NCBI GenBank assembly: GCA_001692895.1
Contig: KV748269.1
Coordinates: forward strand, 310,001 to 374,000
DNA from: Cenococcum geophilum 1.58
Lineage: Eukaryota > Ascomycota > Dothideomycetes > Gloniales > Gloniaceae
Length of the DNA stretch: 64,000 nt
Direction: 5' to 3'
This document shows, in pieces, positions 1 to 14,100 of this stretch. A model generated the notes under the pieces. It was not told where the DNA came from. It saw only the letters and a program-made list of their open reading frames with translations, and made no database searches. Every line of letters begins with the position of its first letter. Position 1 is the stretch's first letter. The position numbers were made by a program, and so were the translations under genes.

Positions 1-3000
1 ATATTAAATATTAAAGATAATAGATCTATTTATAATATAAATGGAAGGCTATAGGAGCAAGGCCTAATAGAATGCTATAAGTGTAGCAACTACGTATAAA
101 TGAAAGGTAGAGAAGGTCTGCCTAGTTAATTTATTAGCACTAGATAGAACGGTTATAGGAGGAATAATGGAGTAGTAAGAAGTGGCCTTGCGTTAGCAAA
201 AGGCGTCCATTTAAGAGTTGCCCCTTAGTCTATATAATTATTTCCTTAAGCCGCGGTATACTAAGCTGGCCTGCGGTATACGGCTAAAGCTAAAATAATT
301 AGAGCGCGTAATTGTAGGGGACCTCTAGCTAAGAGAACGAGAAATCTTTAAGGCTATGTTGTTTAACTAAGAAGAGGCTCTAGTATGGGAGTTCTTTAAG
401 ATGGGTTATGTTAGTAGAGACGTAACTCTACTATTAAAGATTAAGATTGTACTATATAAAGTATAGTAAGTACCAAACTTCCCTATACTAAGAGCCCTAT
501 AAGGGGAAGTAATAAATATGTTATAAGAATAACTAGCTTAAGGGACTTTAGAATATTGCGAAAGCCTATATAGGAATCCATAGTTTCTTATAAGTAAAAA
601 GGAATATAAGAAGTACCGGCTAATTAACGCGGCGATAAATATTAACTAAGTGACTATTAGGGACGTAAATCTGCCGCTATATGCTAATGAGTTTTCTAAA
701 GAGTTTATAGGGTGTAAAGTTATATCTCTAGTAGACTTCTTCTTTAGATATAACTAATTGGAGCTAGATATAGAAAGTAGGAACCTAATGGCCTTTACAA
801 CACCTCTGGGACTTTTATAATAAATAACGGTACCTATAGGAGGAACGAATTCGGTAGCCTAGTTTGTAAGGATAATTACTAAGATTTTAGAGTGATATAT
901 CTTACACTATGCCTTGCCGTTTCTAGATAATATTATAGTAAAAGGACTATAGATAATATATAATGGAGAAGAGAGCCTTCTAGGCGTGCGTAGATATATT
1001 CTAGAATATATTATATAGCTAGACGGAGTACTTATAGATTTGGAATAAGCTAGGTGTATAATTTTAGGCGCAAAGTCTTATTTCTATAAGGACGAGATTA
1101 TAGTAGTTGGTTACTGCTGTAATAGAAAGGGGCGATATTTGGAAGAGTTAAAAGTTATAAAGATTATTTACTGGAGAGACTGTAAAGACGTTATATCTGC
1201 CTGAGCCTTTATAGGAGTTGTTGTGTATTACTAAATATGGGTAGAAGACTTTGTAATAAAGGCAGAGCTAATCTTCCAACTGCTATAAGTAAATGTTCTG
1301 TTTATATAGGGTATAGAGCAGATAACTGCTATAAAGACTCTAAAGTATGCAATTACTACCGCACCCGTGTTGGTTTAACTAGATTATAGTAAGGGGGCTA
1401 GGCTAATTGTTCTCGCCGTTGACGGATATAAGAATGGGTGGGGATATAGTCTTATGCAACTGGACGTGTAAGGTTATTGCTACCTATATTAATATAAGAG
1501 CGGCATCTAGTCTTAAGTAAAGTAGAAGTATAATTTAGGAAAGCTTAAATATCGGGCATTACTATATGCATTAAAGAAGTGTTAAGTATACCTATACGGC
1601 GTCCGCTTTACGGTTGAGATGGATATAAATACCTTAGTCGTGTAACTAAATTATACTGCTACCGATTTACCAGGAGCCTTAATAACACGATGGCTAGTAT
1701 AGATTTAGTTGTAGGACTTTAATATTAGGCATATTCTAGGGAAGAAGAATAGCCTAGCTAATGGACTATTACGATGACTACTAGATGGCGAACGACCTAA
1801 TAAGCTAACTAAAGATATTAAAGAGTTTATTAACTGTAAACTAAGTGCTTTAGAATATATGGCTAGCCTAGTTAAAATAGAGGTGGATCTGCTATTAGAA
1901 GACTTATATTTTAGGGAGTTTTAGAAGATTATAAAATAGCTGGTGACCTTATAACGTCTAGAAGAAATAAATACTAAAGAATTTAAAAAGTTTAAATAAT
2001 ATGCGCTAAAATTCCTAGTGCGCAATTGACAGCTCTTTTGCTAATAATTGAAAAATATATTAATATAAAGGGTAGTTAATAACGAGGACGCTTAGTAAGA
2101 GATTATTAAAAGCCTTTATAATTAAAGCGGATATTATAAATAAGAAGGAACGTATTAGAGGATCTTAAATTAATATTAGTAGCTAGAGCTATAGGATTAG
2201 ATATTATAGTATATTAAGTTATATCTGTAATGCTAGGAGCAATAGCCGGAATAGGAAGAAGAAGTAATATACCTAATATAGGAGTCTACCTTGTGGTAAC
2301 GAGTAGTAGTAGATATTATGTTTATACCTCTAAGCCGTCTCGGATTCCGGTACCTGGCTATTGCTTAAGAATATATATTTAGATAAGTAGAAGCTTAGGC
2401 CCTTTAAAATAAGGATATAAAAAGTATAGCGAAGTTCCTCTATAAAGATGTTATCTGCCGATAGGAAGCATTTGGACAGCTCTCTGTAGATAGTAGAGGA
2501 GAGAATGCTAACGTTACCGCTGCGCTCGCAAAGCTCTACAATATTAAGAGGGTTATAGCTTCCGCTTACTACGCTTAGGCGTAAGGCTTTATAGAGTAAG
2601 GCCACAAACCTATAATAGACGCTTTGGCGAAGATAGATGGCTTATAGCTGGATAATCTTTATACCGTTTTATAGGTAGATAGGATAACTGTTAAGCGGCC
2701 TACGGGAATAATACCAGCAAGAGTTATATGCGGATATAAGTATGTCCTTTCTATTAAACTCTATATACCTACTTAGTAGATGCTGCCTTGGCAAATAGTC
2801 TGGACTACTATAGAGCTACTAGCACTTTATATAAAGCAGTTTAACTAAAGAGACGTAGATATAAAAGAGGCTATTGCGTGTATAAGATAACTAAGGGTAG
2901 TAAATAAGGAGTACTTTAATAACACCTACCGCATTTACTAGGACGGATTTAAGGTTAGAGATATAGTTATACTTTATAATACGCAGCTTAAGTAAAACTA

Positions 3001-3377
3001 TTCTAGCAGTCGTAAGTTAGATCTAAAATGGCTGGGCCCGTTCTGCGTATATAAGAGTCACCCTTATAAAGGATGGTACTTAATTAAGGATCTTAACGGC
3101 ACGCCGTTCCGTGATTAAACTTTAGGGAATAGATTAAAGAAGTTCTATTAATAATAGATATCTAAGGTCCGCTAGGAAGACTAGCTTAATTAGTTAAATG
3201 GAACTATGTTATAAAAAATAACAGCAGAGCTAGAACCTAAGGAGGATGCTATATAAAATCCACTAGTATCGCAACGCCATATAGTTTAAGAAGTGCGCGT
3301 TTTAGAAAGATCGTTTAATAGAACTAAGTACGAAATCTTTAACTAGGGGACAGTTAAGTTCTAAGGTAGGGGAGGGG
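1..3377 (+). mobile_element. Ty3/gypsy LTR retrotransposon relic (partial pol, family A)
   Basis: A fossil retrotransposon that enters from the left edge. Conceptual reading on the plus strand shows a reverse transcriptase core around 600-1000 (KYRLINAA, then LPFLD where the YxDD-type box should lie), an RNase H region around 1370-1780, and integrase tail remnants around 2750-3130. A purine-rich tract (GGTAGGGGAGGGG, about 3364-3376) precedes a TG that probably begins the 3' LTR. The copy is heavily RIPped and broken by very many interruptions, so it is old relative to the gene islands. Family placement rests on the RT motif order typical of fungal Ty3/gypsy pol. The left end lies outside the window and the outer LTR end is not identified. 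Confidence 0.75.
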
Positions 3378-3584
3378 ATGTAGATAATAGCCGTGTAATC
3401 CATCTATTTATTTGCCGTATTTCCTAAAGCTCTTTCTATTACGCTTTCTTATTTGCTTTTTTAGTTAGGAATTTAATATATAGTGGCAGTAAGGTAAGAA
3501 TAGAAGAATGTTTGCGTATAACTATCTAGTATTATTTACTGTAAAGATGTTAGTTTTACTTACCGCCTTTACCAAGCTAATAGC
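3378..3584 (+). repeat. Probable 3' LTR start of family A
   Basis: The sequence begins TGTAGATAATAGCC immediately after the polypurine tract of the pol relic, as a 3' LTR should. No second copy lies in the window, so its right boundary cannot be fixed. The given end is only the start of the next recognisable structure, a perfect palindrome. Confidence 0.4.
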
Positions 3585-3611
3585 GATTTTCCATCCTAGG
3601 GATGGAAAATC
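3585..3611. repeat. Perfect 12-base inverted repeat, 3-base spacer
   Basis: GATTTTCCATCC is followed by TAG and its exact reverse complement. The palindrome keeps CpA dinucleotides although its surroundings are RIPped. It could be the fused ends of a small inverted-repeat element or a hairpin; no function is assigned. Confidence 0.6.
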
Positions 3612-6600
3612 ATAATTGGTCTATTTAACGATTAGAGCCGGTAGAACTCTATACCGCTACCTAGATTTAGTAAACTATTTAGATTAGGAAGCCCTATTTA
3701 GAACTTTACCTTTTTACCTTTAATAAACCTTAAACACAGCCGCGATTAGTTAAAGTTATAAATTAAATAGAATTAATAACAGTATATTTATAATATCTTT
3801 ATCTAGTAGACCTCTGGTACTATATAAAGGAGCTAAGTAATAGATTAGTGACGTCCTTACAGAAGTCAGAGGCTTTGCAGTTAATTAGTGTCGGGTAATA
3901 CTCCTCTAAATCTATAATAAGATTTTGCTCTCTTAAGAAAACTACATAGATGCTGCTAGTGTAGTAGTTAATTTCGTTAACTAGGATAATAGGCTATAAG
4001 CGTCTCTAGGAAGGGACGCGTTCTTATTAATCTTTAAGGATATCTCTAACGTTAGTAAGATAGCAAAAGATTAAAGAAATTAGTATAATAAAGCTAGAGA
4101 AACTATCTGAAAGTTCTAGGGATAAGGTGTTCTTAACGGTCTACTTAAATACGCAGTCTCTAACTACTTCCTTTCTACCGCCTAAAAGCTTACCGTCTAC
4201 CCACTTTATAAAGTAACGGCATAAGTTAATAAGGCCCTAATCGATAGGCTCAAATATCTAGGATATAGCATTAAGAATACTACTTAACTGTAGCTGACCG
4301 ATTTTATACTCGCGCCAAAGATGCTAGGAAGGGTAGTATTAGACTAGGTAGTAAATAAGTATAGCTTAGGAAGACACTTAACTAGCTTCCTTATTTTAAA
4401 TAAAGACCTACTGCTAAGAAGTAGGAGACTAACTATTATAGGGCCAGAGGTTACTAATATTGGAATTAGATAAGTAGAAGAGAGCTTAGCTCTTATACTA
4501 CGAATATATTTATAATATACTTCTAATATAATAAATCCCTTAGCCTTTTAGCTATTAACACCTATTTAAGGAGGAGGTATTAGTATTATACTAAGTCCGT
4601 CCTAATAAGGATTACCTATATTAGTTAACTCGCCTTTATTATCTATAAACGAGAGCATTCTTATAGCTGGAACGCCTATTAGCTTACCCTTGCGGCTGCT
4701 AGTATCTTCGTTAAGAAGGAATCTAAGAAGAGGACTAATAATTGCTTACTCGGAAGTAGGATGGCTAGGAGTAGAATTAATGTTTAATAAGAACGTTATT
4801 AAGCCGGGAGATAATAAGGAGTATATTAAGGAGGCTGTAGATACTATGGCAATACTCCGCGTAAAATGAGGGTGTAACTACAAGGATAATATGCCCGCTT
4901 ATTTTAAGGCGTCCCTAAACTAAACTACTAAAATTAAACTAACTAAGATTATAAAGCTCTTGCGTAGTTAGTATAGGGTAGCTAGTTCTAATCTAGAGAT
5001 ATATAAGGTCTACTGGATGCATATATAAGCTATAGGAGGATGTATAGGTTTAGCGATAAAGGGTTTAAACTACGCCGTACTATGTTATAGACTCCGTTTA
5101 ATATATTACGCTTATAACTACCTCAGCACTATAAAGACCGATCCTACCACGTACTCTTAGTTTAGAAAGGCTTATTAACCTCTAGTTCTATCTAATTCCT
5201 TAGGACCGTATAAGTTTATTTATAACTTAACGCTAAGGTTTTTATATAATAGAGAGGCTTTACTTAATTAGATAATGTTACTAAAAGACTAAGAAGTATA
5301 GCAGTAAGAAGGATCTGTAATTTTAAACGTGTTTAGATAGTGGTGGGATTCTAGTATCTTGGCGATAATTAATAAGGAAATGCGTATATACCGCCACTAT
5401 TAGCGTCTAATTAATAGGCGGCTAAATTACGGTTGGCTAAGAATAATAGTTTATGGTCTCTACCAACAGCTAATAAGATAAGATCCTTAGTATTATCGTC
5501 TCTATTGCGCCCTTAGACCTAATAGCTAGTGGCAACTCATCTCCTACCCTTATTATGCGAAATTTTGCAGTTAAAGGAGACTCTACAGCTTTTTGCTATA
5601 TTAACGTTAATATTCCCTCGCTCCTTAAAAGTGGATGCGGTGCCGATATAATCTAAGGAAGTGTTTCTCTGGATAATAAGACTAAAAATAACTACACGAT
5701 TATCCTACCTGGTATATATTACTACCTAGAATTATAGTAGGAGGATCTTAAGGCGCGAGGATTAACTAAGGGTAACGGATTTATTTATAAGATCTCTAAC
5801 TAAGACTAGACTATTAAAGACGTAGAAAAGTATGTAACTAACTAGGTAGCTTAGCTATGTAAAAAAAAGAGATATACGTATAACTATACCTTACCTTCCT
5901 TATAGAGCGAAAGGACCTTTAACTAGAACCTGGCGAATAATACTGCTATAGTTTATTACTATTTAGGACGATTATAATAACCTTAAGGTTACTAAAAGAG
6001 GTACTTAGGTAGAGTTGGTAGATACGGACTAAGACTTAAAAGCGCCGCCCCGTACGCCGTCTGGATATGCTAACCTCTACGGCGTAATTTTATATCGCTT
6101 CCCTGTAGCAGTTAAGCTTATAGCTGCCAGCGCTCTATCTAATACCCTTCTTAGTAAACAATAATAGGATTCTTTAGCGGTAGTTTAAGATTATAACCTT
6201 CTTCTTAGTGGCAACGGGAACGAAGTTGGGAAATAGATGCATTCCTACCGTTTTAGGGCCATTAAGAATTATAAAGATACGTTTAAGCTAATGCGTGCGA
6301 CTAAGATGGAACACTTTAATAGCCGCTCTTACTTCTATTGCATTAATAATAGAATTAATCCTTTAGCTATTACGGTAGATCTAAGTAGAGTGCCCCTAGT
6401 TGTTATAAAAGGATAAAGTTATACGGAGTTGCCTAAAAAATTATGGGATAGAACTAAGTAAATAAAAGGGCGCGAAAGAGCTATGTTATCTAAGAGCCGC
6501 CAGTCTAAAGTCTTTTTTGCTACTTAGCTAAGTAGATAAGAACGGTCTTATTTAACTAGAACGGAGTCTCCTTATTTGCTATCTTGGGTTTATAGTAAGG

Positions 6601-6690
6601 GTAAGGAACGCATGCAATTACCTACCGCGCCTTTATTTTAAAGATAAGAAGTTTTAAAGTTTTAGAAGTCGTTAGGGGATAACGACTTAG
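3612..6690. repeat. Unassigned RIP-degraded repeat tract
   Basis: About 3.1 kb of TpA-rich DNA without a host gene. It ends on the plus strand in a purine tract (GGTAGGGGAGG) directly before an LTR-like TG, so at least its right part is probably the internal region of a plus-strand LTR element. I read all frames and found no motif I can name with confidence. It is a fossil with many breaks. Confidence 0.45.
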
Positions 6691-6702
6691 GTAGGGGAGG
6701 TA

Positions 6703-6982
6703 TGTAGTGGTGTGATTTGGCCCCTAGATTTAATATCTAGATTGGGCATAGCTTTAGGAGAGCCTAGGCCTTATATAAGTTATATAGATTGGTCTAGAGC
6801 CCTTAAAGTCTTTAATAACTTAGATAGGTATAACGGACATATAATATACTCTTTTCTTTTTTTCTTACTGCCTGTTTTACTAACTAATTACAACTGACTA
6901 ATTAACTAACTGACCGACTAACAGATAGACAGATAGCACTGTGACTTTCCTATCTTAGAGAGGTTGTACCCTCCTATAGTAG
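6703..6982 (+). repeat. LTR of a second retroelement family (family B)
   Basis: Starts TGTAGTGGTGTGA right after a polypurine tract and ends near CCTCCTATAGTAG. A related copy lies in inverse orientation at 19221-19470; the two share the outer ends and the tract around GTTGTACCCTCCTATA. This defines it as a repeat end rather than unique DNA. The middle part differs between the copies. Confidence 0.6.
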
Positions 6983-9900
6983 GCCCTTTTAACTTACGCT
7001 TTTTCTTCTTCTCTCTATCTAACGTTAGGTTATAATATGCCTATATAAGATATATGTATAGGGGGTATACGGTATCTAAGTAGTTCTAAATAAATTGCTT
7101 ATAGAAGTTAGTAAAGCTAAGGAAGACCTAAATGTCCCTATAGGACTTAGGCTTAGGCTATTCCTTAATAGCTTTTATATGGTTAGGGTCTATTATAATA
7201 CCCCTAGGGGTAATAATAAAGCCTAGAAACTTAACGTTCTTAGTATAAAAGATATATTTTAATAGTTTGGCGTATAGGCCCCAAGCGCGAAGCTGTCGCA
7301 GTACCTACTTAATATACTTAATATACTTATCCTTATTATTTAAGTAGATAAGAATATTATCTAGGTAAACTACGTAGATAGTATCTACTAGGGTTTCTAG
7401 AGCTTTATAAATATAGCTCTAAAAAGTTATAGGGGCGTTAGTAAGACTAAAGGGCATTACTAGATACTTAAAGTAACCGTAGCGTGTCTTAAATATAGTC
7501 TTTTATTCGTCTCCCTTTTTAATATAAATTCTATAGTACGTATTATAAAGATCTAGCTTTATAAATATCTTCGCATAGCTAAGCCTATTAAAGAGTTCGC
7601 CGACTAGTAGTAGGGGGTACCGATTTTTAATCGTAATCTTGTTTAGGCGTCTATAGTTAACGTATAGCCGTATTATACCGTCTGCTTTTAGTATAAAGAT
7701 AATAGGCGCTCTAGTAGGTGACTTGCTGGGCCTAATCTAGCCCTTTTTAAGAGCACTATTTAGGTACTCTTATAAGATTTATAACTCTTTCTGTAAGAGG
7801 TTATAGAGGGGCATTTATGGTAGCGTCTTACCTTCTTCTAAGTCGATTATATGGTTGTACTTAGAGTTTTACGGTAGTATACTTGCTAGCTTATTAGAGA
7901 AGACATTAATTTCCTCCTTATATATATCTAGTAGGCAAAGAGCTATAAAGGTTAACGCGATTATTACGTGGTAGTGTGCTTTTAGGAGCTAGTAGAGAGA
8001 AGAGTGCGGCTAATATACATTTTGTAGGTATACTCGTACTAAGAGTGTATATAGCTCTGCTATAGTATACTTAATAGTTTTAGAGTTTTAATCACCTCCC
8101 CTTTATATATAGGTGATCTACGCTAGCACTAGAGGGTCTTTATAGGTACTCGCTACTAGTAACGGTAGGTCCTCTACTATATTTATAACTGGTATCTCTA
8201 CATCTAGAGGGTCTATATAGGTACTCGCTGCTAGTAATAATAGGTCCTCTATTATATTTATAACCGGTATAAAAAAGAAGTCTTTTAGCTATAGCGAATA
8301 GACTATTTCGCTAGCCTTAATGTCTGCTAGGAGAGTGTTAAGGGTAACTATTTAGAGGCGTCTAGGGTTTAAAGTACCCTAGATAAACTATCTAAAATAA
8401 AAGCTAATTAATAGATCTGCTTCCGCGAGCTAATCCTATCTAAAATCTATATTATAACTATTAAATAAGCCGCCCTAAAAGTTCTACGGGCTAATAGTGT
8501 AAGAGGTACCCTAGGAGTTGCTAGTAGTAACTATTAGATTATAAGCATCCTAAATTATTATTTGATTGCTATTAAGGAAATATATAATAGGCTTATGTAA
8601 ATATAACGCGTAGTATATAGGTAGGTTAAACCTATAGATGATATCTTAATTAATAAGGTTAATTTAGTACTTATTATTATATAAAGTACGTAGGCGGACT
8701 TCGCCCTAGGGCATATCTATCGCGATATATACTATAATGCGTTTCTTCTCTCCCTCTATATTAGGCCCTAGTTGTAATTAAGAGAGATACGCTACTAGGG
8801 CTTTAGGTTTTCTAAAGCCTAAGCTAACTTTTTTTAGCCTGCTTCTAGTGTTCCTTATAGTGGCTACCTATAGTCCTTTAACTCGCCTACGTAGCACTAG
8901 CGTCTAGAGGGTCCCTTAAGCTATCCGGCTTTTAGGTGGTCTCCCTAGGAGTTTACTTAGAAAAGCGTTGCCCTTTTTAGGTTTTATTCCCTAAGCCTAA
9001 GTCTATAAAGCCTATACTGCGACCACGCTTTATACGCGATAATTTGCTACTACTACTTACGTAATCTTCCGTAAGCTTTATAGTATTAAGTAATTGCTCT
9101 ATATAGCGGATTTTGTTAAAGAGGTCTTTAGCGGTTTTTACCCATTAGGCGAAGTTCTAGTAAAAGAGCTCTACTTATAGGTGGGCTGGGAGATATAAGA
9201 ACTAAAAGTCTACCTATTATTTAGGATTAATAAAAGGGGTATATAAAAAGAGGTCCTCTAAGCTATGTATATAGGCTAGGAAGACGTTAAACCTCTAGTT
9301 CTCCTTTATAACAGCCGTATAGTATATTATAGCGTTATTAAAGCGTCTTACTATAGGGTTCCTAATCTGGTCTTAGACTATAGTCTTAAATTCGTCCTAT
9401 AGTAAAGGACCCTTATCCTTAGTGCCTAACCGGCGATAAACTAGTTAGGTAATTGTTTTCTCTTTTATAAGACCTTTAATAGCCTAGCGCATGCGTTGCT
9501 TATAGTTGTAGTTAGCGTTATTAACCTTAAATTAGTTTTTAACTGCGGCAATCCACCAGTTAAAATACTATTAAGTAATACCGCCAATATTAGGTGGTGA
9601 CTTCTTAACTAGGGCGTTAAGATTTGTTTAGCGTATATATTCGCTATATAACTTATACTCTTTACTAAAGAGGTAAGAGGAGGGCTTTATTAAATTAATA
9701 ATGCTCCGTAAGTTAGCTATTTTCTTAGCTAGCTTATCTAGCTCCTTTATATTAGCGGTATTAGGTAGGACGCTAGTAATCTTACTAAGCTTTTGTTAAG
9801 CCTAGGTATATAAGTTAAACTAGTCTTTAGCATTTATAGATGTCTAATTATTTTAAGATTTAGAAAATGGTTTAAATGCTACTGGTATACTTCTAGCGGT

Positions 9901-10268
9901 TTCGTCTATACTAGATCCTAAGGCGTTCTGCAGTTATATCGCTAGCGTATTACCGTTAGGTATAGGCGTCGGTTTTCTTTTTAGAGGTATTATAGAAAAA
10001 TTAAACCGGCTATCCTCCTAAGGGGATTGGTAAGGATTTAAATATAAGGTAAGAATATAGATAGGGAGTCCAATAATAGAACAATGGGTATATTGTATAG
10101 ACAGAGACGAATCCTTAAGGGAAAAAGGAGGAGTCTATGTGTAAGGTAGGAAGGGTTTTCCCTAGGCATATATAGAGCACGTACCTTACAGGCGAGTTAC
10201 CCCTAGGTTGCCTTAAGGTCGCCTATACCTTACACCTATATAACTATCTACTTAGGTTTTACCTAATA
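6983..10268 (-). mobile_element. Ty3/gypsy element, partial copy (family C)
   Basis: A minus-strand fossil colinear with about 14456-17745 of the fuller copy to its right, over nearly the same length (about 3.3 kb). Recognisable parts are one LTR at its right end (10043-10268), gag-like DNA, a protease-like stretch and a reverse transcriptase region around 7400-7720. It holds only the 5' portion of the family and abuts the family B LTR on its left. It is RIPped, broken in many places and clearly not functional. Confidence 0.8.
10043..10268 (-). repeat. LTR of the partial family C copy
   Basis: Aligns end to end with the two 225-base LTRs at 10964-11188 and 17521-17745. On the minus strand it begins TATTAGGTAAAACC (an original TG...CA pair altered by RIP) and ends CCTTATA. 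It is the 5' LTR of the partial copy. Confidence 0.85.
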
Positions 10269-10963
10269 CCAGATAACTAGAAAATAAATACTAAAACAAT
10301 TTAATTAATTAATTAATTAATTTGGACTAAAGCCAATATTAATATAGGAACAATTAATTTTAATTCTAAAGCACTAGTTAAGCCTATATTGGCACCAATT
10401 TTAATATCTTAACGTCACTATATATAACGTTTTAACGTCACTAGAGTTACCAAATAACTACATTAAGATTACCCCTATAATAACAGCAGCGTCTAAAGCA
10501 CATTAATATAATTAAACAGCTTTAAAGATTTACCTTTATATCTACCTTAACTATAGATTAAAAGGATTTACCGTAAGTATAGATTAATTAACTGCTTTAA
10601 ATATAGATTAAAATACTATACCTAGATTAAACAATTTAGTAGAGCCTTTTATAAAGGATGCTAAACATCTACCTTAACTATAGATTAAAAAGATCTACCG
10701 TAAGTATAGATTAATTAACCACCTTAAATATAGATTAAATTACTATACCTAAATTAATTAATTTAGTAGAGCCTCCTATAAAGGATACTAAATAGTTACT
10801 AATTCTATATAGGACTATATCACTAACTCCTAATAGAATAGTACCTCTAGATCTACTAGCGTTAAATATTTTAAGGACTTTAAGACGATATTTTAAATAT
10901 AATTAAAGCAATTCCTAACTAGCCTATATTAGCACTAGTTATAATAACCGTAATATTACTAAG
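10269..10963. repeat. AT-rich spacer with a 127-base tandem duplication
   Basis: No gene seen. It contains a TTAA run near 10302-10320 and two adjacent copies of a roughly 127-base unit (starting 10541 and 10668) built round TCTACCTTAACTATAGATTAAA and ending near AAAGGATACTAAA. A short stretch near 10420-10450 (TAACGTCACTAGAGT) resembles the sequence just right of the family C element (17750-17790). The tract is RIPped. Confidence 0.6.
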
Positions 10964-11188
10964 TATAAGGTAAGGATGTAGATAGGGAGTTTAATAATAG
11001 AATAATAGGTGTATTATATAGACAGAGACAAATCCTTAAGGGAAAAGGAGGAGTCTGTATGCGAGGTAGGAAGGGTTTTCCCTAAGTATATATAGAGCAC
11101 GTACCTTACGGGCGAGTTACCCCTAGGTTGCCCTAGGGTCGCCTATACCTTACAGCTATATAACTATCTACTTAGGTTTTACCTAATA
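10964..11188 (-). repeat. 3' LTR of the full-span family C element
   Basis: 225 bases matching 17521-17745 without length change. The polypurine tract lies immediately to its right, which identifies it as the 3' LTR of a minus-strand element. Confidence 0.9.
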
Positions 11189-14100
11189 ATGCCCCCCCCC
11201 CTTTAAAAAGGGTTGTCCCCAATTCTTTATATATTTAAGCCTTAATAAAACCCCATAAAAAACCTTAGTAAGGAAAAAATTTAAAAGGGAAAAAGTATTT
11301 TAATTTTGTGTATAGAGAGATGGGTAGTATATATACGCGGCGCGAAGATATTAAGGAACTTTAACTGGCGGTTAAAGTTATCTAATTAGTTAGATTTGCC
11401 TTACTAAAACTCCCCCACATTTAGCCGAGCTAGTAGTAATTTTATATACCCGGTATAGAAAATCCTAATTAGTCCGTTTAATAGGTAGAGCTAGTAGAGC
11501 TTAATACTATTACTTAAATTTGGTAGACTAGAAATATTCTAAAGCTTACTTATATAGGTAGGTTACTAGTACCTTATAAATAGGTTATAGGTTATTCGCA
11601 TACAGCTAGATTTGTAAACAGTAAGGCTATATACCTATTAAATCCATTACTAACCCTATTTTAGCCTTACGCTATACTAGCGTAGCGCCGTATATACAGC
11701 CAAATTAGAATAGTAAGGCTATATACTTATTAAACCCGCTACTAACCTATACTTTAGCCTTATACGTTATCTATATAGTATATATATAGAATAGTATATA
11801 AGTTATCAGTATAGGTTACTACCAGTAAGTTACTAATAGGTTATAAACCCTAGTTAAATAGACCCCAGTTATAAACGGGCCTATTCTCTAATATATAAAC
11901 AATCTACTTGGCTAGTATAGAGTAACGGACTAGGTTTAGGAAGGGTGCTTTTTAAATTAAGGCTGTAGTTCTTATAGCAATCATTACTTATTCTTTAATC
12001 CCTTAGAACGTCCTCTGCTTCGCTTTAATATAGGTTATATTTTAATAGCGGCGCTTACTTTTCGCCTACGCTTTAGCTATAAGGCTAGGGTATCCTACTT
12101 ACGGTACTTATCTAGCAGTTATTAACAATTCTTAAGTTCTATATCGTATTTCTATTTATTATACTTATTTAGCTATCCTAGCTATTTAATAAGATACTAT
12201 AGTTATCTAGCACAATCCTAGTAAGCAACAATTGCTTTTACTTACTAGCTGCCTTCCTTAAGCTCTTTTACTACTAGGGGTTAAAACCTAGGGCGTAACC
12301 TATAAGGCTCTAGTAAGGAGATATAGAAGACTAGGTGGAGCTATACTATAGTAGGTAGAAGCTCTAGCTTATATACTTACTACCCTATACGCTCTAGAAT
12401 CTAAAACGGTCCTATAAACTTATAGTTAAGCTTTTTATAAGAACATTTCATGCGGATGTTCTTAGAGGAGAGTAGGACTTATTTACTAACGGCGAAGTAC
12501 TTAGCTAGGTAGTAACGATTATAGTATTTTACCTAAAGCTTTTAGGCGTACATTATTAACGCCGCCGCTGCCTTATATATAAGGCGTAGGCGTTATAAAT
12601 ACATCTCTACGAGTTAGATATTTATTAACTTAGACCCCTCCCCACCTTACTAGGCGTCTTAGACGCTATCTAAAACTCTATCTAGGATGTTTAATAGCTA
12701 GTTATAGGTAAGCTTAATAGAGAAACGCTTTATTATAATATAGACCTTAGAGTTATAGGTAAAGGCTACTTCTTTAAATAGGGAGGCCTAATTAGACTAT
12801 TCCTAGTTTGTAAATATATATAAGTATATCTTAAGCTCCTAGTTCTAACGCTTTATCTAGCTATCTATTTACAGGTAGAATATAGTACTAAGTTTACGTT
12901 AAACGCGGAGATAGTAGCATATAGTACTTTAGTCTCGCTTATAAATATACTACCCTTATTAGAGATAATATTATCTAGAGGCCCTATTTACGTAAAGACT
13001 CTAAATAAAAGTTCTACAAGTTATATAGCATTAATTATCTTACGCACTAAATAGTAGTATACTAGCTTTATAAAACGGTCTATAAGGATAAGAACGGAGT
13101 TATACTCTACGCTATTAGGAGTTTTAGACTCTAGGAAATCCGTAATAAAGTTAAGTAAATAATACCGCTAGGCTTAGGTGGGGGCCTAGAGAGGCTATAG
13201 CTTACTATAGGGTTTATAGCAGCGCGATTTAGAGCATTAGTAGGCATTATAATTATCTAGGTATTTATAGAGGTCCTAAGTAAGGCCGTTTTAAGTATAC
13301 TTCTACGCGATTACCTTAAGGGTATAGTTAAAACTATAGTGACCGCCTATAGGATTATTATAATTCCGCTTAAGGATCTCCTATTATAGTAGTATATAAT
13401 TTAGCACCTAGACCTTATTATTTTGCCTTAAGAGTCCTTAATTATTAAAGGTATAGTCCTTATTACCGGCAGGAACTTATTTTTAGGTTAACTAATTATA
13501 TATAAAGCGTATAAAGGCGTCCCTTTTTTATACTCTATAAATAAAATTAACTAGTAACTTAGGGGGGTGTTTTATAAACGCCGTTTTGGCTAAAGCAGCT
13601 ACTACTACCTCTTGCTGTGGCACAAGACTTTATGTAAAGTTGGTGCTAGCAAAGTAATATATAATACGTAGGTAACTTACTAGATTATTATAGGGGACTA
13701 TAGCCTAGGCTAAGGGGTCTTCCCTAGGGTTAAGCACTATTAGGTTAATTAAAGTAGTCTTAAAGAGAATAGTAGGACGCTCTAGTCCGCCGGCGCTAAG
13801 TTTATAAGGGTTGCTTGTATACTATATATATACTACTTACTAGTTTAATATAATAGTACTAGGTCCGCCTACAAGGCCTATAACTTATAACTTTTACTAT
13901 AATATAAGCAGTATAGCATTAAAGATTATCCTCTTATTGCTATCTTTAAAGCCTTTAGTATAATTTAGGCGCCAAGATAGTATATTAATAGGATTTACTT
14001 TACCTAGCTTATATTTAATTTTAAAATTAAACTTAGCTAGTTTCTTAGCGTACTAGGCCTAGTAAGTAAATAAGCTCTTAGTAGTTATAAAGTACTTAAG

